Positions 34,870 through 44,709 of a DNA stretch of 64,000 bases are shown here, piece by piece; positions within the stretch are counted from its first letter, which is position 1, and each line of letters opens with the position of its first letter. The translations under genes and the position numbers were made by a program. The stretch lies in contig CALVBB010000006.1 of the NCBI GenBank assembly GCA_944325705.1, positions 38,170 to 102,169 of the forward strand, given 5' to 3'. A model generated the notes under the pieces. It made no database searches, was not told the origin of the DNA, and was given only the letters and a program-made list of their open reading frames with translations. Source of the stretch: Candidatus Gastranaerophilales bacterium. Its GTDB lineage: Bacteria; Cyanobacteriota; Vampirovibrionia; Gastranaerophilales; Gastranaerophilaceae.

Positions 34870-34982
34870 GAAACTAAGGCTTTAACGCTCAGACAGCACT
34901 TGCTTTTGAAATTATTTTGCCAAACAACGGTTGCTTACTTGTGGTACACATTTACTTTTACTGTTCCGTCTGTGCATTTCTT

Positions 34983-37115
34983 TTAACTTTGAGGCACTGA
35001 CTGTCTAAATTTTGCAAGCAGGTTTGAACTTTCATCTTCTTTGCTTATTACGCGTACGGAGGATTGCGCAATTGCAGGTGATTCTGCTTTTTGTTTTGCT
35101 GTAGTATTTTCGTTGTGGTTTACAAAAACCCTGTTGTCGTCAATTTTTTCCATTGCCTTCATAATTCCGATTTTGCCGGCTTTTTTCTGAATATTTGTAA
35201 GCCATGCGTTAAACGCATACGGAACTCCGATTATTATGCCAAGAACAGGCGCGCCTGCAACTATTCCTGTATTAATCAAAGTATTATAATTTTTATAATT
35301 AAATTTGAGATTTTCAGCAACTTCTTTTGGAAGTTCAATGCCCATTGAGGATGATTTATTCTTACCCCAGAGTTTCAGGCACTGGTATGTAAAACTTCTA
35401 AACCATTTTGCAATGGCACCTTTTTTGAAGTGGGTTTTCAAGGCCTCAAGGGCAGCCTGTTCTCCGTCTTTAAGTTTTACGGTTACGCTGCCGAATTCTG
35501 TCATTAATTCTCTTAACGGCTCTTTTAATTTCGGAATATATTTAATTTCCGAAAAATCACCGTGTGCGATTGCGTAATTGAGTTTTTGTTTTAAGTTTTT
35601 ATCGCCTTTTACTGCATCGTAAACTTTGTCGATTGCAGTTTTAAGTTTTGAATTTTTGTCCAGCGACATTGAGGAAATTCCTTTGATAATTTTATGCAGC
35701 GGAAATTTCCCCTTGCTTGTTAAGACTGCCGCTGCAGCCAGAGCACCCATTGAACCGATTGTCCAGATTGACACTCCGACTTCTTTTGCAATGTCTGTTC
35801 CGGCTTCAACGTCTTCCGAGTATCTCTGTGACATTTCATCAACTTCGTCAAATGCTGTGAAAACTTTTTCCTGAAGATGTTTTGCATCATTTAATTGTTT
35901 TTCGCTGATTGTAGTATCCTGTTTCAGGACATTTATGATTTTTTCGTTTTGTTTTTGTGTTTTTTCTTTATATTCGTTGTATTCTTTTTTGTCTTTTAAA
36001 TACTGCGGAAGGAATGAGAAATTCTGTCCGATTTTCTTCCAGAAATTTATTTTTTGTTCCGGAGCTTTAACATCTTTTGCCTGTTCCATTTCTTCTTTTG
36101 AGAAGGCAAGAAGTGAGGCAGGATTTTTCATTAATTCCTGACGGGCTTTATAGCGTCCAATCCTTGCGGCATTTTTCTGTTCTGCAGTGCCCCAGAGGGT
36201 TATTCCTATACCTACTGTCAGACCAACAACGGTAGAGATGAGAGGACGTAATTTTTGAGGGAAACTGTTTATGTGCTTGATAATTTTGTTGGCGCCCATT
36301 GTGAGGGGAATTGCCGCAAGCCATGAAACAGTGCTCATTGTATCAAAAACGTTTTCAACATTTTCAGAATATTCTTCAGCTTTTATATTTATATCTTTGA
36401 CAGCATCAACAATTAATTCTTTATCGGCTTCACCCTGTTTGAGCTGCTCGGGAGTGCAGGCAAGTTCTTTTAATTTTTCGATTGCCTGAGGGTCTTTTGA
36501 TTTCATCCATTTTTTATATGCTTCTTTGTCGCTGAAAACATCTTTCATCTCTGCAATTAATTTCATTAAGCCTTTGCGCTCTTTTTCATCCGGAATTTCT
36601 TTTGCTTTTTCAACGGCGCGTTCAATCTGTTCAGGGGTATAGATAACAAAATTTTTAACATCTTTCAGTTCATTTTGTTTTGCCTGAAATCTTCCGATAC
36701 GGGAGGCTTCTTTCTGTTTTGCATTACCCCAGAGGATTAGACCTACTGCAGTTGCAAGGGTTAAAACAGGAGATGCAAACTGCAGACCTTTCGGAATTTT
36801 TTTGCCTTTTTTCATCATTTGCATAAGCAGCAGTTCCGAACCGAATGCCGGTATAAGAATTGCAATTGAGGAAAGTATTCCGGTCAATTGCTCCATATTT
36901 TCCGCATTATTTTCAGAGCGGTTGTCAAGCAGTTCGGCCGCACGTATAACTGTTTTAGCTTTTTCTTCTGTTAATTCCAGTTTGTCTTTCGGAATATCAA
37001 GAGTTTTTGCAATGTACAGTTTTTGAGCTTTTTCATCAGCCTGTTTCTGTTCCCAGTCATCGTATTTGCTGTAATTCTTTTTGACTTCGTTAATTGAATT
37101 TAAAAACTGTGACAT
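34983..37115 (-). CDS. Large membrane protein with three repeated TM units
   Basis: This 710-aa protein has a repeated plan: a helical charged region, then two hydrophobic segments ending in a conserved turn. Compare ILWGNAKQKEASRIGRFQAK (~147-166) with TLWGTAEQKNAARIGRYKAR, and more weakly WLTNIQKKAGKIGIMKAMEK near residue 650. A fourth hydrophobic pair, IWTIGSMGALAAAAVLTSKG, lacks the tail. It ends in a short disordered tail. No signal peptide or known domain. It is last in the minus-strand run with the STAND ATPase, sigma factor and TonB-like gene, 73 nt after the ATPase. Confidence 0.72.
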   Translation of the reverse strand: MSQFLNSINEVKKNYSKYDDWEQKQADEKAQKLYIAKTLDIPKDKLELTEEKAKTVIRAAELLDNRSENNAENMEQLTGILSSIAILIPAFGSELLLMQMMKKGKKIPKGLQFASPVLTLATAVGLILWGNAKQKEASRIGRFQAKQNELKDVKNFVIYTPEQIERAVEKAKEIPDEKERKGLMKLIAEMKDVFSDKEAYKKWMKSKDPQAIEKLKELACTPEQLKQGEADKELIVDAVKDINIKAEEYSENVENVFDTMSTVSWLAAIPLTMGANKIIKHINSFPQKLRPLISTVVGLTVGIGITLWGTAEQKNAARIGRYKARQELMKNPASLLAFSKEEMEQAKDVKAPEQKINFWKKIGQNFSFLPQYLKDKKEYNEYKEKTQKQNEKIINVLKQDTTISEKQLNDAKHLQEKVFTAFDEVDEMSQRYSEDVEAGTDIAKEVGVSIWTIGSMGALAAAAVLTSKGKFPLHKIIKGISSMSLDKNSKLKTAIDKVYDAVKGDKNLKQKLNYAIAHGDFSEIKYIPKLKEPLRELMTEFGSVTVKLKDGEQAALEALKTHFKKGAIAKWFRSFTYQCLKLWGKNKSSSMGIELPKEVAENLKFNYKNYNTLINTGIVAGAPVLGIIIGVPYAFNAWLTNIQKKAGKIGIMKAMEKIDDNRVFVNHNENTTAKQKAESPAIAQSSVRVISKEDESSNLLAKFRQSVPQS

Positions 37116-37188
37116 TTTACCTGAAAAAATTTAATACTAACCTGTTTATATAAAAACACAGAAACATGAAAAATTGCTATTTTGCAGC

Positions 37189-40158
37189 TTACAATTTAAT
37201 ATTGTTTAACTGGCAGAATGATTTGAGGACATTTTTAGATTTTTGAATATCAATATGAACATAGTTATTTCTTGTCTGCTGAACAAGTTTAGAGGCTTTG
37301 TCAAACATTTTTACAGCCCCTCTGAGGTAATCTGTCTGGTGCGCTGATTTTACAAGGCCTATTTCCTGAAAATATTTTCCGTAAAGAAGATACAATCTTG
37401 AAAGCAGGTCATTAAGGTTAAATTTTTCAGCCTGAGCGATAGCGCTTTCAATATTTATTTTTGCGGTTTCGTATTCAGACATTGTAATGCAGGCTTTCGC
37501 AATCACAATTTTTAGAAGAATTGCGAAGAAATAATTATCAATTTTTGGATTCTGTGCAACTTCAAGCGCCTGCGATGCAATTTCCTGTGCCGCGTAAGGC
37601 CCTTCTGTCACCAGTGTGGCTTCTGCTATCAAATACCATGTGAGAAGTGCTCCGAGTGCCATTTTTTCTTTTGAAAAATATGCAATCTGATCCTGATAAA
37701 TTTCCATTGCCTGTTTTGTCTGGTTGTTGTCTTTGAAAATTTTTCCGAGCAGAGATTTCAGCATGTTTTTTGTAAAATTATCGCCGTTGTTGTTGGCAAA
37801 GGTTACAATCTGGAACAAATCTTCCTGCAATCCTGTGTAACGGTGTCTGATAAAATTGTTTATAATATTAATCAGGTTCCAGCGGATAATTGCTTCGTTA
37901 TCCATAACATTTGACTGATATGTTTTTAGAATTTCTTCAAGGAATTTTTCGGAACTCTGCGTGTCGCCTTTCATTGTATTTGCAAATGCGAGTGTAAGTT
38001 TACATTTGCAGATGAATAATTCATCAGTAATTTCATTTCTTTCAATTATATCAAAAAGTATTGTCAAAATTTCAAATGCGCGGTCATTGCCCTGTATAAC
38101 AAGTGCATTTGCTAAAATCAGGTAAGTTTTCAACCAGCTTTCGTAAAGGAATGAAAGCGGTATTCGCGGATGGGTGTAATTTTTCCCGAGATAATTGTCA
38201 AACACCGGCATTATCTCGTTATCTATCATGTTTATAATCTGTCCGCAGTTTCCGATATACAAAAGCGCATTAAGTTTTGTGCATTTTACAAGTGCAATTT
38301 CCAAATCCATTTCCGGTTTAATTTTTTCGAGAACCGTATCAACGCATTCCACATTGCCGAAATAGTTTCCGGTTTTCTGACAGCAGTGTGTCATATATCC
38401 TAGAAGTTCAATCTCGCGCGGCGTATCCCCTGTTGCCTGAGCATTTGCAATAGCATCCGGAAGGTAATCCATTGCCTCTTTCGGGTTGAAATCAGAAAGA
38501 AGTTTGCCTAATCTTTCCGAAATATTGTATCTGATTTTTAAAGTTTCGCTCTCATCCAGTTCGTTAATCAGTGCCATACATTGCTTCTGGGAAATTGCGT
38601 AAAGATTTGTATCCCCTATGTAGCACGCAAGCCGAGTATTGGTAGTCCAGATATCCAGCGCAAGTTTCGGGTGTTTGAGGTTTTGCGCTATAATCCCGAA
38701 TATTGCGTTGGAATTCAATGTAAAATTGGTTAGGGAATTGCAGATTTTTGTATTCAGTTCGGTGAATTTCGGGTCGGATTTTGAAGTTTTTAAAATTGTT
38801 TCCCACAGCAGCAAATCTTTAAACTGATAAAAAATATCATTAAGCGGTGAGATAAAATTCATTTTTTCAAGGTAACCTATCACATCGTCAAAATCTTTGT
38901 CATTTAGTGCGAATATTTGTTTTATAAGGTTGAGATTAATTTTGTCGCCGAGAATTGCTGAACCTATGAGAGTTGTATATGCTTTTTTGTTTGTGCGTTT
39001 TAAAATAGCCAGACGTTCATTTATAAGCTCTGTGTAATTATCCGGCAGGTTAAACGGCATATCCGCAATTTGGGCGTCAAACCTCAAACTCAGCGCCTGT
39101 TCAAGAAACGCAGGATTGCCTTTGCAGTTCATAAAAAGTTTTGTTTTTTCCGAATCGTTCATATACGGGAAGTTTTGAATTTCATCTTCCTTCCGGTTAA
39201 CAAATTCTATCATCTGTTCCGGCTCAAGCGGTGCAATACTTACATCAACATATATGTCTTTGTCATCAGAAAAATTGAAGTATCCTTTTGCAGGTTGAGG
39301 TTCGTTATAAATCATTAAAAGTTTCAACACCGGCCAGATGTTTTCTTTCTTTATAAAGCTGCTTAAAAATTCGTAGGAAAATCCGTCGATATTGTCAAAA
39401 TTGTCAACAACAATTACAAACTGATTGTCCTGAATAATATTGTCAAAAATCTTGTTCAAAAGCTCAAAAGTTTTTGTTTTGTTTATGAATAATTCTTCAA
39501 AGGTTGCAGTCTGCGCCGGATATAAAAAGTTAAGAAAATCATAAACTTCATTATTTGTAAGGTACGGAAATTCATTCTGGAAAAATTTTGTTGCATCTTT
39601 TTTAAACTTCAAACTATTTATGCAGAAATTCGGAAGGTTAAAAAGATTAAAAATAATATCCTGAATAAGTCCTGCCGGCGTAAGTTGTGTGATAGGTGTA
39701 CATTTGCCGTAAAACCAGATATATTGTTTGGCTTTCAGCTCCTGCATAATCTGTGCAAGGACAGAACTTTTTCCAATACCTCTTTCTCCGCTTAATGAGA
39801 GAATTTTTTTTGAACTTGTTAGGATACCTTTTGCAAGAATATTTTTTGCGCTCTGCTGTGATACAAATTTTGCAGGGTATTCAAGGCTGTTAAAATTCAG
39901 AGGGGTAAGTTTATGTTTTTTCTCTGCAGTTTCAACAAACGGAAATCCGCATTTTCTGCAGCGTTTTGCATTCGGAAAATTTACACAATTGCATTCTGGA
40001 CAGAGTTTTAGAATTTCCTCGCCGCATTTTTTGCAGACAATGTCAAATATCGAGTTTACTGTATGACAATTCTTGCATATTAATCCTGTACGGGTTTTAC
40101 AATACGGACATTTCAGCGTATTATCTGGAATTGTTTTCTTGCATATTGGACACTTCAT
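37189..40158 (-). CDS. Zinc-ribbon STAND-type ATPase with TPR-like repeats
   Basis: This 989-aa protein has three zinc ribbons in residues 3-71 (CPICKK, CPYCKT, CKNCHT, CKKCGE, CPECNC, CRKCGF). A P-loop NTPase follows, with Walker A SGERGIGKSS (123-132) and Walker B FVIVVDNFDNID (247-258). A long helical, TPR-like C-terminal half runs from about 400 to 960. The layout is that of signal-transduction STAND ATPases, like those fused to adenylate cyclases, but with no effector domain other than the ribbons. It starts 13 nt after the sigma factor gene, so the two are surely cotranscribed. Confidence 0.8.
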   Translation of the reverse strand: MKCPICKKTIPDNTLKCPYCKTRTGLICKNCHTVNSIFDIVCKKCGEEILKLCPECNCVNFPNAKRCRKCGFPFVETAEKKHKLTPLNFNSLEYPAKFVSQQSAKNILAKGILTSSKKILSLSGERGIGKSSVLAQIMQELKAKQYIWFYGKCTPITQLTPAGLIQDIIFNLFNLPNFCINSLKFKKDATKFFQNEFPYLTNNEVYDFLNFLYPAQTATFEELFINKTKTFELLNKIFDNIIQDNQFVIVVDNFDNIDGFSYEFLSSFIKKENIWPVLKLLMIYNEPQPAKGYFNFSDDKDIYVDVSIAPLEPEQMIEFVNRKEDEIQNFPYMNDSEKTKLFMNCKGNPAFLEQALSLRFDAQIADMPFNLPDNYTELINERLAILKRTNKKAYTTLIGSAILGDKINLNLIKQIFALNDKDFDDVIGYLEKMNFISPLNDIFYQFKDLLLWETILKTSKSDPKFTELNTKICNSLTNFTLNSNAIFGIIAQNLKHPKLALDIWTTNTRLACYIGDTNLYAISQKQCMALINELDESETLKIRYNISERLGKLLSDFNPKEAMDYLPDAIANAQATGDTPREIELLGYMTHCCQKTGNYFGNVECVDTVLEKIKPEMDLEIALVKCTKLNALLYIGNCGQIINMIDNEIMPVFDNYLGKNYTHPRIPLSFLYESWLKTYLILANALVIQGNDRAFEILTILFDIIERNEITDELFICKCKLTLAFANTMKGDTQSSEKFLEEILKTYQSNVMDNEAIIRWNLINIINNFIRHRYTGLQEDLFQIVTFANNNGDNFTKNMLKSLLGKIFKDNNQTKQAMEIYQDQIAYFSKEKMALGALLTWYLIAEATLVTEGPYAAQEIASQALEVAQNPKIDNYFFAILLKIVIAKACITMSEYETAKINIESAIAQAEKFNLNDLLSRLYLLYGKYFQEIGLVKSAHQTDYLRGAVKMFDKASKLVQQTRNNYVHIDIQKSKNVLKSFCQLNNIKL

Positions 40159-40171
40159 TTTAGAATCCTGA

Positions 40172-40747
40172 CTAATTGAAAGCTTGTTTAACTTTTTCCG
40201 TTAATTTAAACAATCTTTTTGAAATTTCGGCCTGTGAAAGGTTTAGTTCATTAGCTATTTCTTTTTGTGTCATGCCTTCTTCGTATCTGAGTTTGTAAAT
40301 CCTAAGATATTTTTGCTCAGGTTCAGCCTTGTTTATAGCATACAACGAATCAATAAGTTTTTGCAAGATTTCTTTTTGAACGGCAAGATCTTCCGGTTCA
40401 TTATCAAAATTAATCAACTGATAACTTATTTTTGCCTGAGCATAATTATTTGAAGCGGAATGGTTTTCTTTGATTTCATCAAGAGAAACATTGTTGGTCG
40501 GAGCAAACCCTTCTCTTGTTCTTCTCAATCTTCCGGAATCTTTTAAGACATTGAGAATACTTGTTGCTGCTATTTTTTTCAAATAAGCTTCCAGCGTTAC
40601 ATCCGACGTGATTGTGTTTACAATTGGAATTGAACGTTTACACATTTCATTGAAAAAGTCGTCGTACAAATCTTCATTGTTTGTAAACTTTCTGTCATTT
40701 TTTATGATTTTTTCTATTAAATCTATTTTGTCCTGTGTTAATTCCAC
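40172..40747 (-). CDS. Sigma-70 family (ECF-like) RNA polymerase sigma factor
   Basis: This 191-aa protein has a region-2-like segment (~25-80, with VTLEAYLKKIAATSILNVLK and the basic RLRRTREGF). Its clear region 4 at the C-terminus reads KLRYEEGMTQKEIANELNLS followed by QAEISKRL. The initiation codon is GTG at 40747 with AGGGAATTATTAA upstream; TATAAT is visible further up. It lies between the TonB-like/DUF1822-like gene and the STAND ATPase, a position that suggests these control its activity. Confidence 0.82.
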   Translation of the reverse strand: MELTQDKIDLIEKIIKNDRKFTNNEDLYDDFFNEMCKRSIPIVNTITSDVTLEAYLKKIAATSILNVLKDSGRLRRTREGFAPTNNVSLDEIKENHSASNNYAQAKISYQLINFDNEPEDLAVQKEILQKLIDSLYAINKAEPEQKYLRIYKLRYEEGMTQKEIANELNLSQAEISKRLFKLTEKVKQAFN

Positions 40748-40784
40748 TTAATAATTCCCTTACTTAATATGTATTATAGCATAA

Positions 40785-43700
40785 TTAGAAATTGATGGTA
40801 AGTCCCAGCTTAAATTCAGGGGTAGGAACCTCTCCTGTAGCGGGTTTGATGACATTTAAGGTATCTTTAACAGTTTGTAACACAATGTCATTTATCTGGT
40901 CGGACCCGCTGGATTTTACAATCTGAATATCCTTTAATGTGCCGTCGTTACTGAGTTTCATTGATACTTTCACCTGATTTGAATATGCGTATTCATTTGT
41001 CAACAGCAAGTCGCTTGAGAGTGAAAGTTTTATACTTTTTCCTGCTGTTTGTAAATATCTGCGCATATTGTTGCTGTATGAGAGAAAATCAGGAACTTCC
41101 CAGGATAATTTTTTTACACTCATATATGTTCCGGCCGGGTTAACAGGTTTTGCATTTTTAGTGTTTGTCGTTGCCGGTTTGGCTTCCTGTTTTGTGTTTT
41201 TCGGTTCCTGCTGTGCTGCCGGAATAGTTTCAACTTCAGGAGTATTTGCAAGAATATCTGAATTGTCAGGCGCTGCAGGATTAGCAGGGGCAGCCGCATC
41301 TCCGGCCTGTGCTTCTGCAGGTGCTGCCGGCAGTTCTGCCTCAGGTTCTGTCTGAGAGAGTGCTTCCAATTCAGAAGCACCGTTTTTATTCTTCATTGTG
41401 AATACAAAGAATGTTCCGCCAAGCATTGCTCCCGCTAAGATTATTGTCACAAGAATTGATTTTAGATTATTTTTCTGTTTTGGTGCTCTGTTTAAAAATG
41501 GTGACTCAAGTGTTTGAAGCTGTTGATTATTAGCTAAAGTTTCATTGTTATCCTCAAACAGCATGTTAAGGTCGCCATCCTCCTGTGAAGCTGCCGGCGG
41601 GATATTTATATTATCCGGCACCGCAGAACTTTGTTCCGGAGCCCCTGCATCAAGTTCGTCCAGGCCGGCTATTGCACTGAATTCAGGATTCTCATCAGGA
41701 ATAGCGTCAACAGACGATAAATCGTCAACTGAAAAATCCTGCGGAGTTGCAGACTGGGGCGCCGTGGTTGCTTCTTCTGGTTCTGTCTGTAAAAAATCTG
41801 CAGGTTCAACCGGTTGTTGCTCTTCTGCCGGCATATCCACTATATCATCAGCGGTAAGGCTGTCTAGCGCCGCTAAATCCGGAATATCCGAAATTCCGGA
41901 AAGCTCATCATTATTTGCCGGAGCGGATGCTGCAGGCGGAGTTTGTGGAACAGTTGCTGGTTTAGGGGTTACAGGCGCTGCTGGTGCTGCTGCCGTCTGA
42001 ATACTTCCATTAATATCCGGTATGTTGTCAAGTCCGTCCATTCCGCCTAAACCAAGTTCGCTGCCAAAATCAGGAATATCATCCAGTGACGAACCAACTT
42101 CATTTGTAAGTGAGCTTGCCAGCTCTTCGTTATGTTTTTGTATATCAGCTCCGTTATTTTGAGGCATGTCGGCTGTAAGACTTAGGCTGTCAAGATCAAC
42201 CGGTGCAAACGGATCAAATGCGTTAGCGTCATTTAATGGCGGCATTACAGGCCCCATTGATGTATCAATCGGAGCAGTGGAGAGGTTTTCAATATCAACG
42301 GAATTGTCAGGGAAAGTCATGTCATCAGGACTTAATGGTTCAAGACCGTTAAAGCTGTCGATGCTGTCAAGTGTGACTGTCGGTGCTGTAGCTTCACCGT
42401 TTACCTCATTTGAGCAAGGCTCTGTTTCAGGCTGTTCAATGTTATTAAATTCGACAGTTTCGCTTATGTTGGCGTCAAGATTATTCGGAACAGCATTAAC
42501 ATTTGAAATATCAAGGACTTCCATTTCGGATTCTCCGGGATTTTCTACCGGTTGCTGAATTTCTGTCTGTTCAATTGTATCAAAATCCTGAACGTCTTCA
42601 GAGGATGCTTCCGAAGGCTGGGCAGCCTGAACTGCAGGTTCAGCTTCTGATAGCGCTTCCAGATCTGATACGTTGCTCAAATCTTCCAGATTAATCTCAT
42701 CAAAACTTAATTCGGCAGCATTGTTCTGTGTTTCCTGAATATTCTGGATATTATCTGAGGCAAGAGCGTCAACAGAACCTGCAAGCATATCCAGCCCAGC
42801 TTCTGTAAGGCTTTCTGCTGCTGATAATTCTATACTTGCAGATGTTGCTCCTGCTGCAGCCGCCGCTGCTCCGGCAGCCGCTATAGCTCCACCTGCTGCT
42901 GTGGCTTCTGCAGTAAATTCTGCAAGACCGGTGAGCATATCAGATGCAGTGCTTTGGCTGGCTTCATTCTCCGCCGGCTCTGAACTTGCTTCAGGTGTGG
43001 AGTCTGCCGGGTTTTCCAAGGCTTCCGGACTGTTTTCAATGGTGTCTGTTTCACCAAGGCCATCAAGAGCATCAAGTCCGTCAAGTCCGCCTAATTCTCC
43101 AAGGTCACCAATCATATCACTGCTGTTTTCTTCCGGTACGGTATTTTCACTTTCTGCCGTTTCTTCCTGAAAATCCTGTGTTTCTTCAAATGGTTGTTCT
43201 TGTTCGTCCTCCTGCTGCTCCTGAGAGGATTCCTCATTGTCTGAGGCTTCTTCTGCATCATCTTCTGATGAGAACATTTCGGAACTGTCAGAGTTGTCTA
43301 AATCATCAAGCGTTGCGTCAATCGTAGTTTCTTCCTCAACGTCTTTTGGAATTTCAATATCCGGTGTGTGGAGGGCTTTGTATGAAAGCAATTCAAAATT
43401 CTCAAACTCGATGAATTTATCTCTGAGGTCTGCGCTTTTTGTTAAATAATTTAGCAGTTCTTTCATTTCATCTCTGGAAACATTCTGATCCATTAATGAA
43501 ACCATCAAAACTTCCGCATTTTGATTTTCAGAAGCAGAAAGCGAGTGTGTGGTGTTTCCTTTAAAGTTTTCAATAAAGTCTTTTAAATTCAGTGGAGATG
43601 TCAACTTTTCTTTTTCAATAAAGTAGTAATCGTTGTTCTGATTATTTTTATTGATTAATTTCGGTTCAAAAAATCCTAAAAATTTGGCATGGGCATGATC

Positions 43701-44054
43701 TTCCGAGAGATTAAGAACAAGATAAATGTCAGGAAGAATATCATATTCAAAGTGTGATTTAGGTATGAAAATAAGATTTTCATCGAAAACAACCCTTACA
43801 TCAATATGGATATTTGAGAGCATAATATCTGAAATATCAAGTTCTTCCAGAATTTTATGAATGCTGTGAAGATTATATGTTTTGCTGCTGTTGATATTTT
43901 CAAGCGCAAGGTATTTCATCCCTAGTTCTGCGCCGAGTGCGTTAATGTACGCTCTGCTCTTTGTTTCGCTGTTTGCAAAACTTTGAGTTAAAATTCTTGC
44001 CTCTTTTTTGTCATTTTCTTCAATATAAATTAGTGTTTCTTGTTCCATGCCCAT
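40785..44054 (-). CDS. Acidic transmembrane protein, DUF1822-like N-terminus and TonB-like C-terminus
   Basis: This 1089-aa protein starts at the ATG at 44054 after AGGAGGAAAAAA. Residues ~1-250 form a folded domain (YINALGAELGMKYLALENI ... IFIPKSHFEYDILPDIYLV ... FLGFFEPKLI). That order recalls cyanobacterial DUF1822, which is a guess. Residues ~250-860 are Asp/Glu/Ala/Pro-rich low complexity. A single membrane helix (SILVTIILAGAMLGGTFFVF, ~865-887) is followed by a Pro/Ala linker and a TonB C-terminal-like domain (QVKVSMKLSNDGTLKDIQIV ... LQTVKDTLNVIKPATGEVP). The topology is cytoplasmic N-terminus and periplasmic C-terminus, suiting an envelope-to-sigma-factor signal. Confidence 0.75.
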   Translation of the reverse strand: MGMEQETLIYIEENDKKEARILTQSFANSETKSRAYINALGAELGMKYLALENINSSKTYNLHSIHKILEELDISDIMLSNIHIDVRVVFDENLIFIPKSHFEYDILPDIYLVLNLSEDHAHAKFLGFFEPKLINKNNQNNDYYFIEKEKLTSPLNLKDFIENFKGNTTHSLSASENQNAEVLMVSLMDQNVSRDEMKELLNYLTKSADLRDKFIEFENFELLSYKALHTPDIEIPKDVEEETTIDATLDDLDNSDSSEMFSSEDDAEEASDNEESSQEQQEDEQEQPFEETQDFQEETAESENTVPEENSSDMIGDLGELGGLDGLDALDGLGETDTIENSPEALENPADSTPEASSEPAENEASQSTASDMLTGLAEFTAEATAAGGAIAAAGAAAAAAGATSASIELSAAESLTEAGLDMLAGSVDALASDNIQNIQETQNNAAELSFDEINLEDLSNVSDLEALSEAEPAVQAAQPSEASSEDVQDFDTIEQTEIQQPVENPGESEMEVLDISNVNAVPNNLDANISETVEFNNIEQPETEPCSNEVNGEATAPTVTLDSIDSFNGLEPLSPDDMTFPDNSVDIENLSTAPIDTSMGPVMPPLNDANAFDPFAPVDLDSLSLTADMPQNNGADIQKHNEELASSLTNEVGSSLDDIPDFGSELGLGGMDGLDNIPDINGSIQTAAAPAAPVTPKPATVPQTPPAASAPANNDELSGISDIPDLAALDSLTADDIVDMPAEEQQPVEPADFLQTEPEEATTAPQSATPQDFSVDDLSSVDAIPDENPEFSAIAGLDELDAGAPEQSSAVPDNINIPPAASQEDGDLNMLFEDNNETLANNQQLQTLESPFLNRAPKQKNNLKSILVTIILAGAMLGGTFFVFTMKNKNGASELEALSQTEPEAELPAAPAEAQAGDAAAPANPAAPDNSDILANTPEVETIPAAQQEPKNTKQEAKPATTNTKNAKPVNPAGTYMSVKKLSWEVPDFLSYSNNMRRYLQTAGKSIKLSLSSDLLLTNEYAYSNQVKVSMKLSNDGTLKDIQIVKSSGSDQINDIVLQTVKDTLNVIKPATGEVPTPEFKLGLTINF

Positions 44055-44222
44055 TTTTTTCCTCCTAATTATACAGATTACACATAGTTTAAAAATATTC
44101 CAAAAAATATGTAAATTTTTGTAAAGATTATTGTAAAATTTTTCTATTTGCGTCAAAATTAAGTTGTCAGGCGTTTTAAAAATGGTGTCATAAAATAGTG
44201 TGTAATTAAAGGAGGTTTTCTC

Positions 44223-44633
44223 ATGATAAGTTCAGTTTCTCGTGTAAGCTTTGGCGACAATGCTATGAATGCCCATCAGGCATTAATTGACAGCCCGGGC
44301 AGGTTTACAAAAACTCAATCTCAGGCGGCTCAACAGTCTGCTATGATCTCTGAAGCTTCCGGAGATGAACCTAAAAAACATTCAGCATTAAAGACTATCG
44401 GTGGAATTCTAGGTGCCGTCGTTGTTGTAGGTGCAGCTCTATTTGGTCTGTCTAAGTGTGTTAAAGTTGATCCGAATACTACAAACGTATTCAGAAAAGG
44501 TATTAACAAATTAGTTGAAGCAGGTGAATGGATTGGCAAAAAAGTCGGCGGCATTTTCAAGAAAAGCGCTGATAAAGCACCGGATGCTAATGGCGGTGAA
44601 GACGTAGGCGAAGGCGCTAATCTTTTCGCATAA
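44223..44633 (+). CDS. Small single-TM protein with VSFG N-terminus
   Basis: This 136-aa protein starts MISSVSRVSFGDNAMNA, a pattern shared by many short proteins of this lineage as far as I recall. It has one hydrophobic segment (TIGGILGAVVVVGAALFGLS, ~59-78) and an amphipathic WIGKKVGGIFKKS. A strong AAAGGAGGTTTTCTC site precedes the ATG. It is divergent from the 1089-aa gene and followed by a terminator. Function unknown. Confidence 0.7.
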   Translation: MISSVSRVSFGDNAMNAHQALIDSPGRFTKTQSQAAQQSAMISEASGDEPKKHSALKTIGGILGAVVVVGAALFGLSKCVKVDPNTTNVFRKGINKLVEAGEWIGKKVGGIFKKSADKAPDANGGEDVGEGANLFA

Positions 44634-44663
44634 GAGTTTTTCTGCAGAAATAATATATTTAAT

Positions 44664-44692
44664 AAAAAGCTCTCAGATCTTGGGAGCTTTTT
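44664..44692 (+). terminator. Terminator after the VSFG protein gene
   Basis: AAAAAGCTCTC (44664-44674) pairs with GGGAGCTTTTT (44682-44692) around AGATCTT, followed by GAATTTTT. Confidence 0.88.
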
Positions 44693-44709
44693 GAATTTTT
44701 ATGTGTATT

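Noticed and set aside
37189..40158. Adenylate cyclase
   Set aside because: The STAND-TPR layout is typical of class III cyclase fusions, but no cyclase catalytic domain is present; the N-terminus is zinc ribbons.
40785..44054. Canonical TonB
   Set aside because: Only the last ~90 residues resemble the TonB C-terminal domain. The long N-terminal cytoplasmic part and the absence of ExbB/ExbD and a TonB-type N-terminal helix argue against it.
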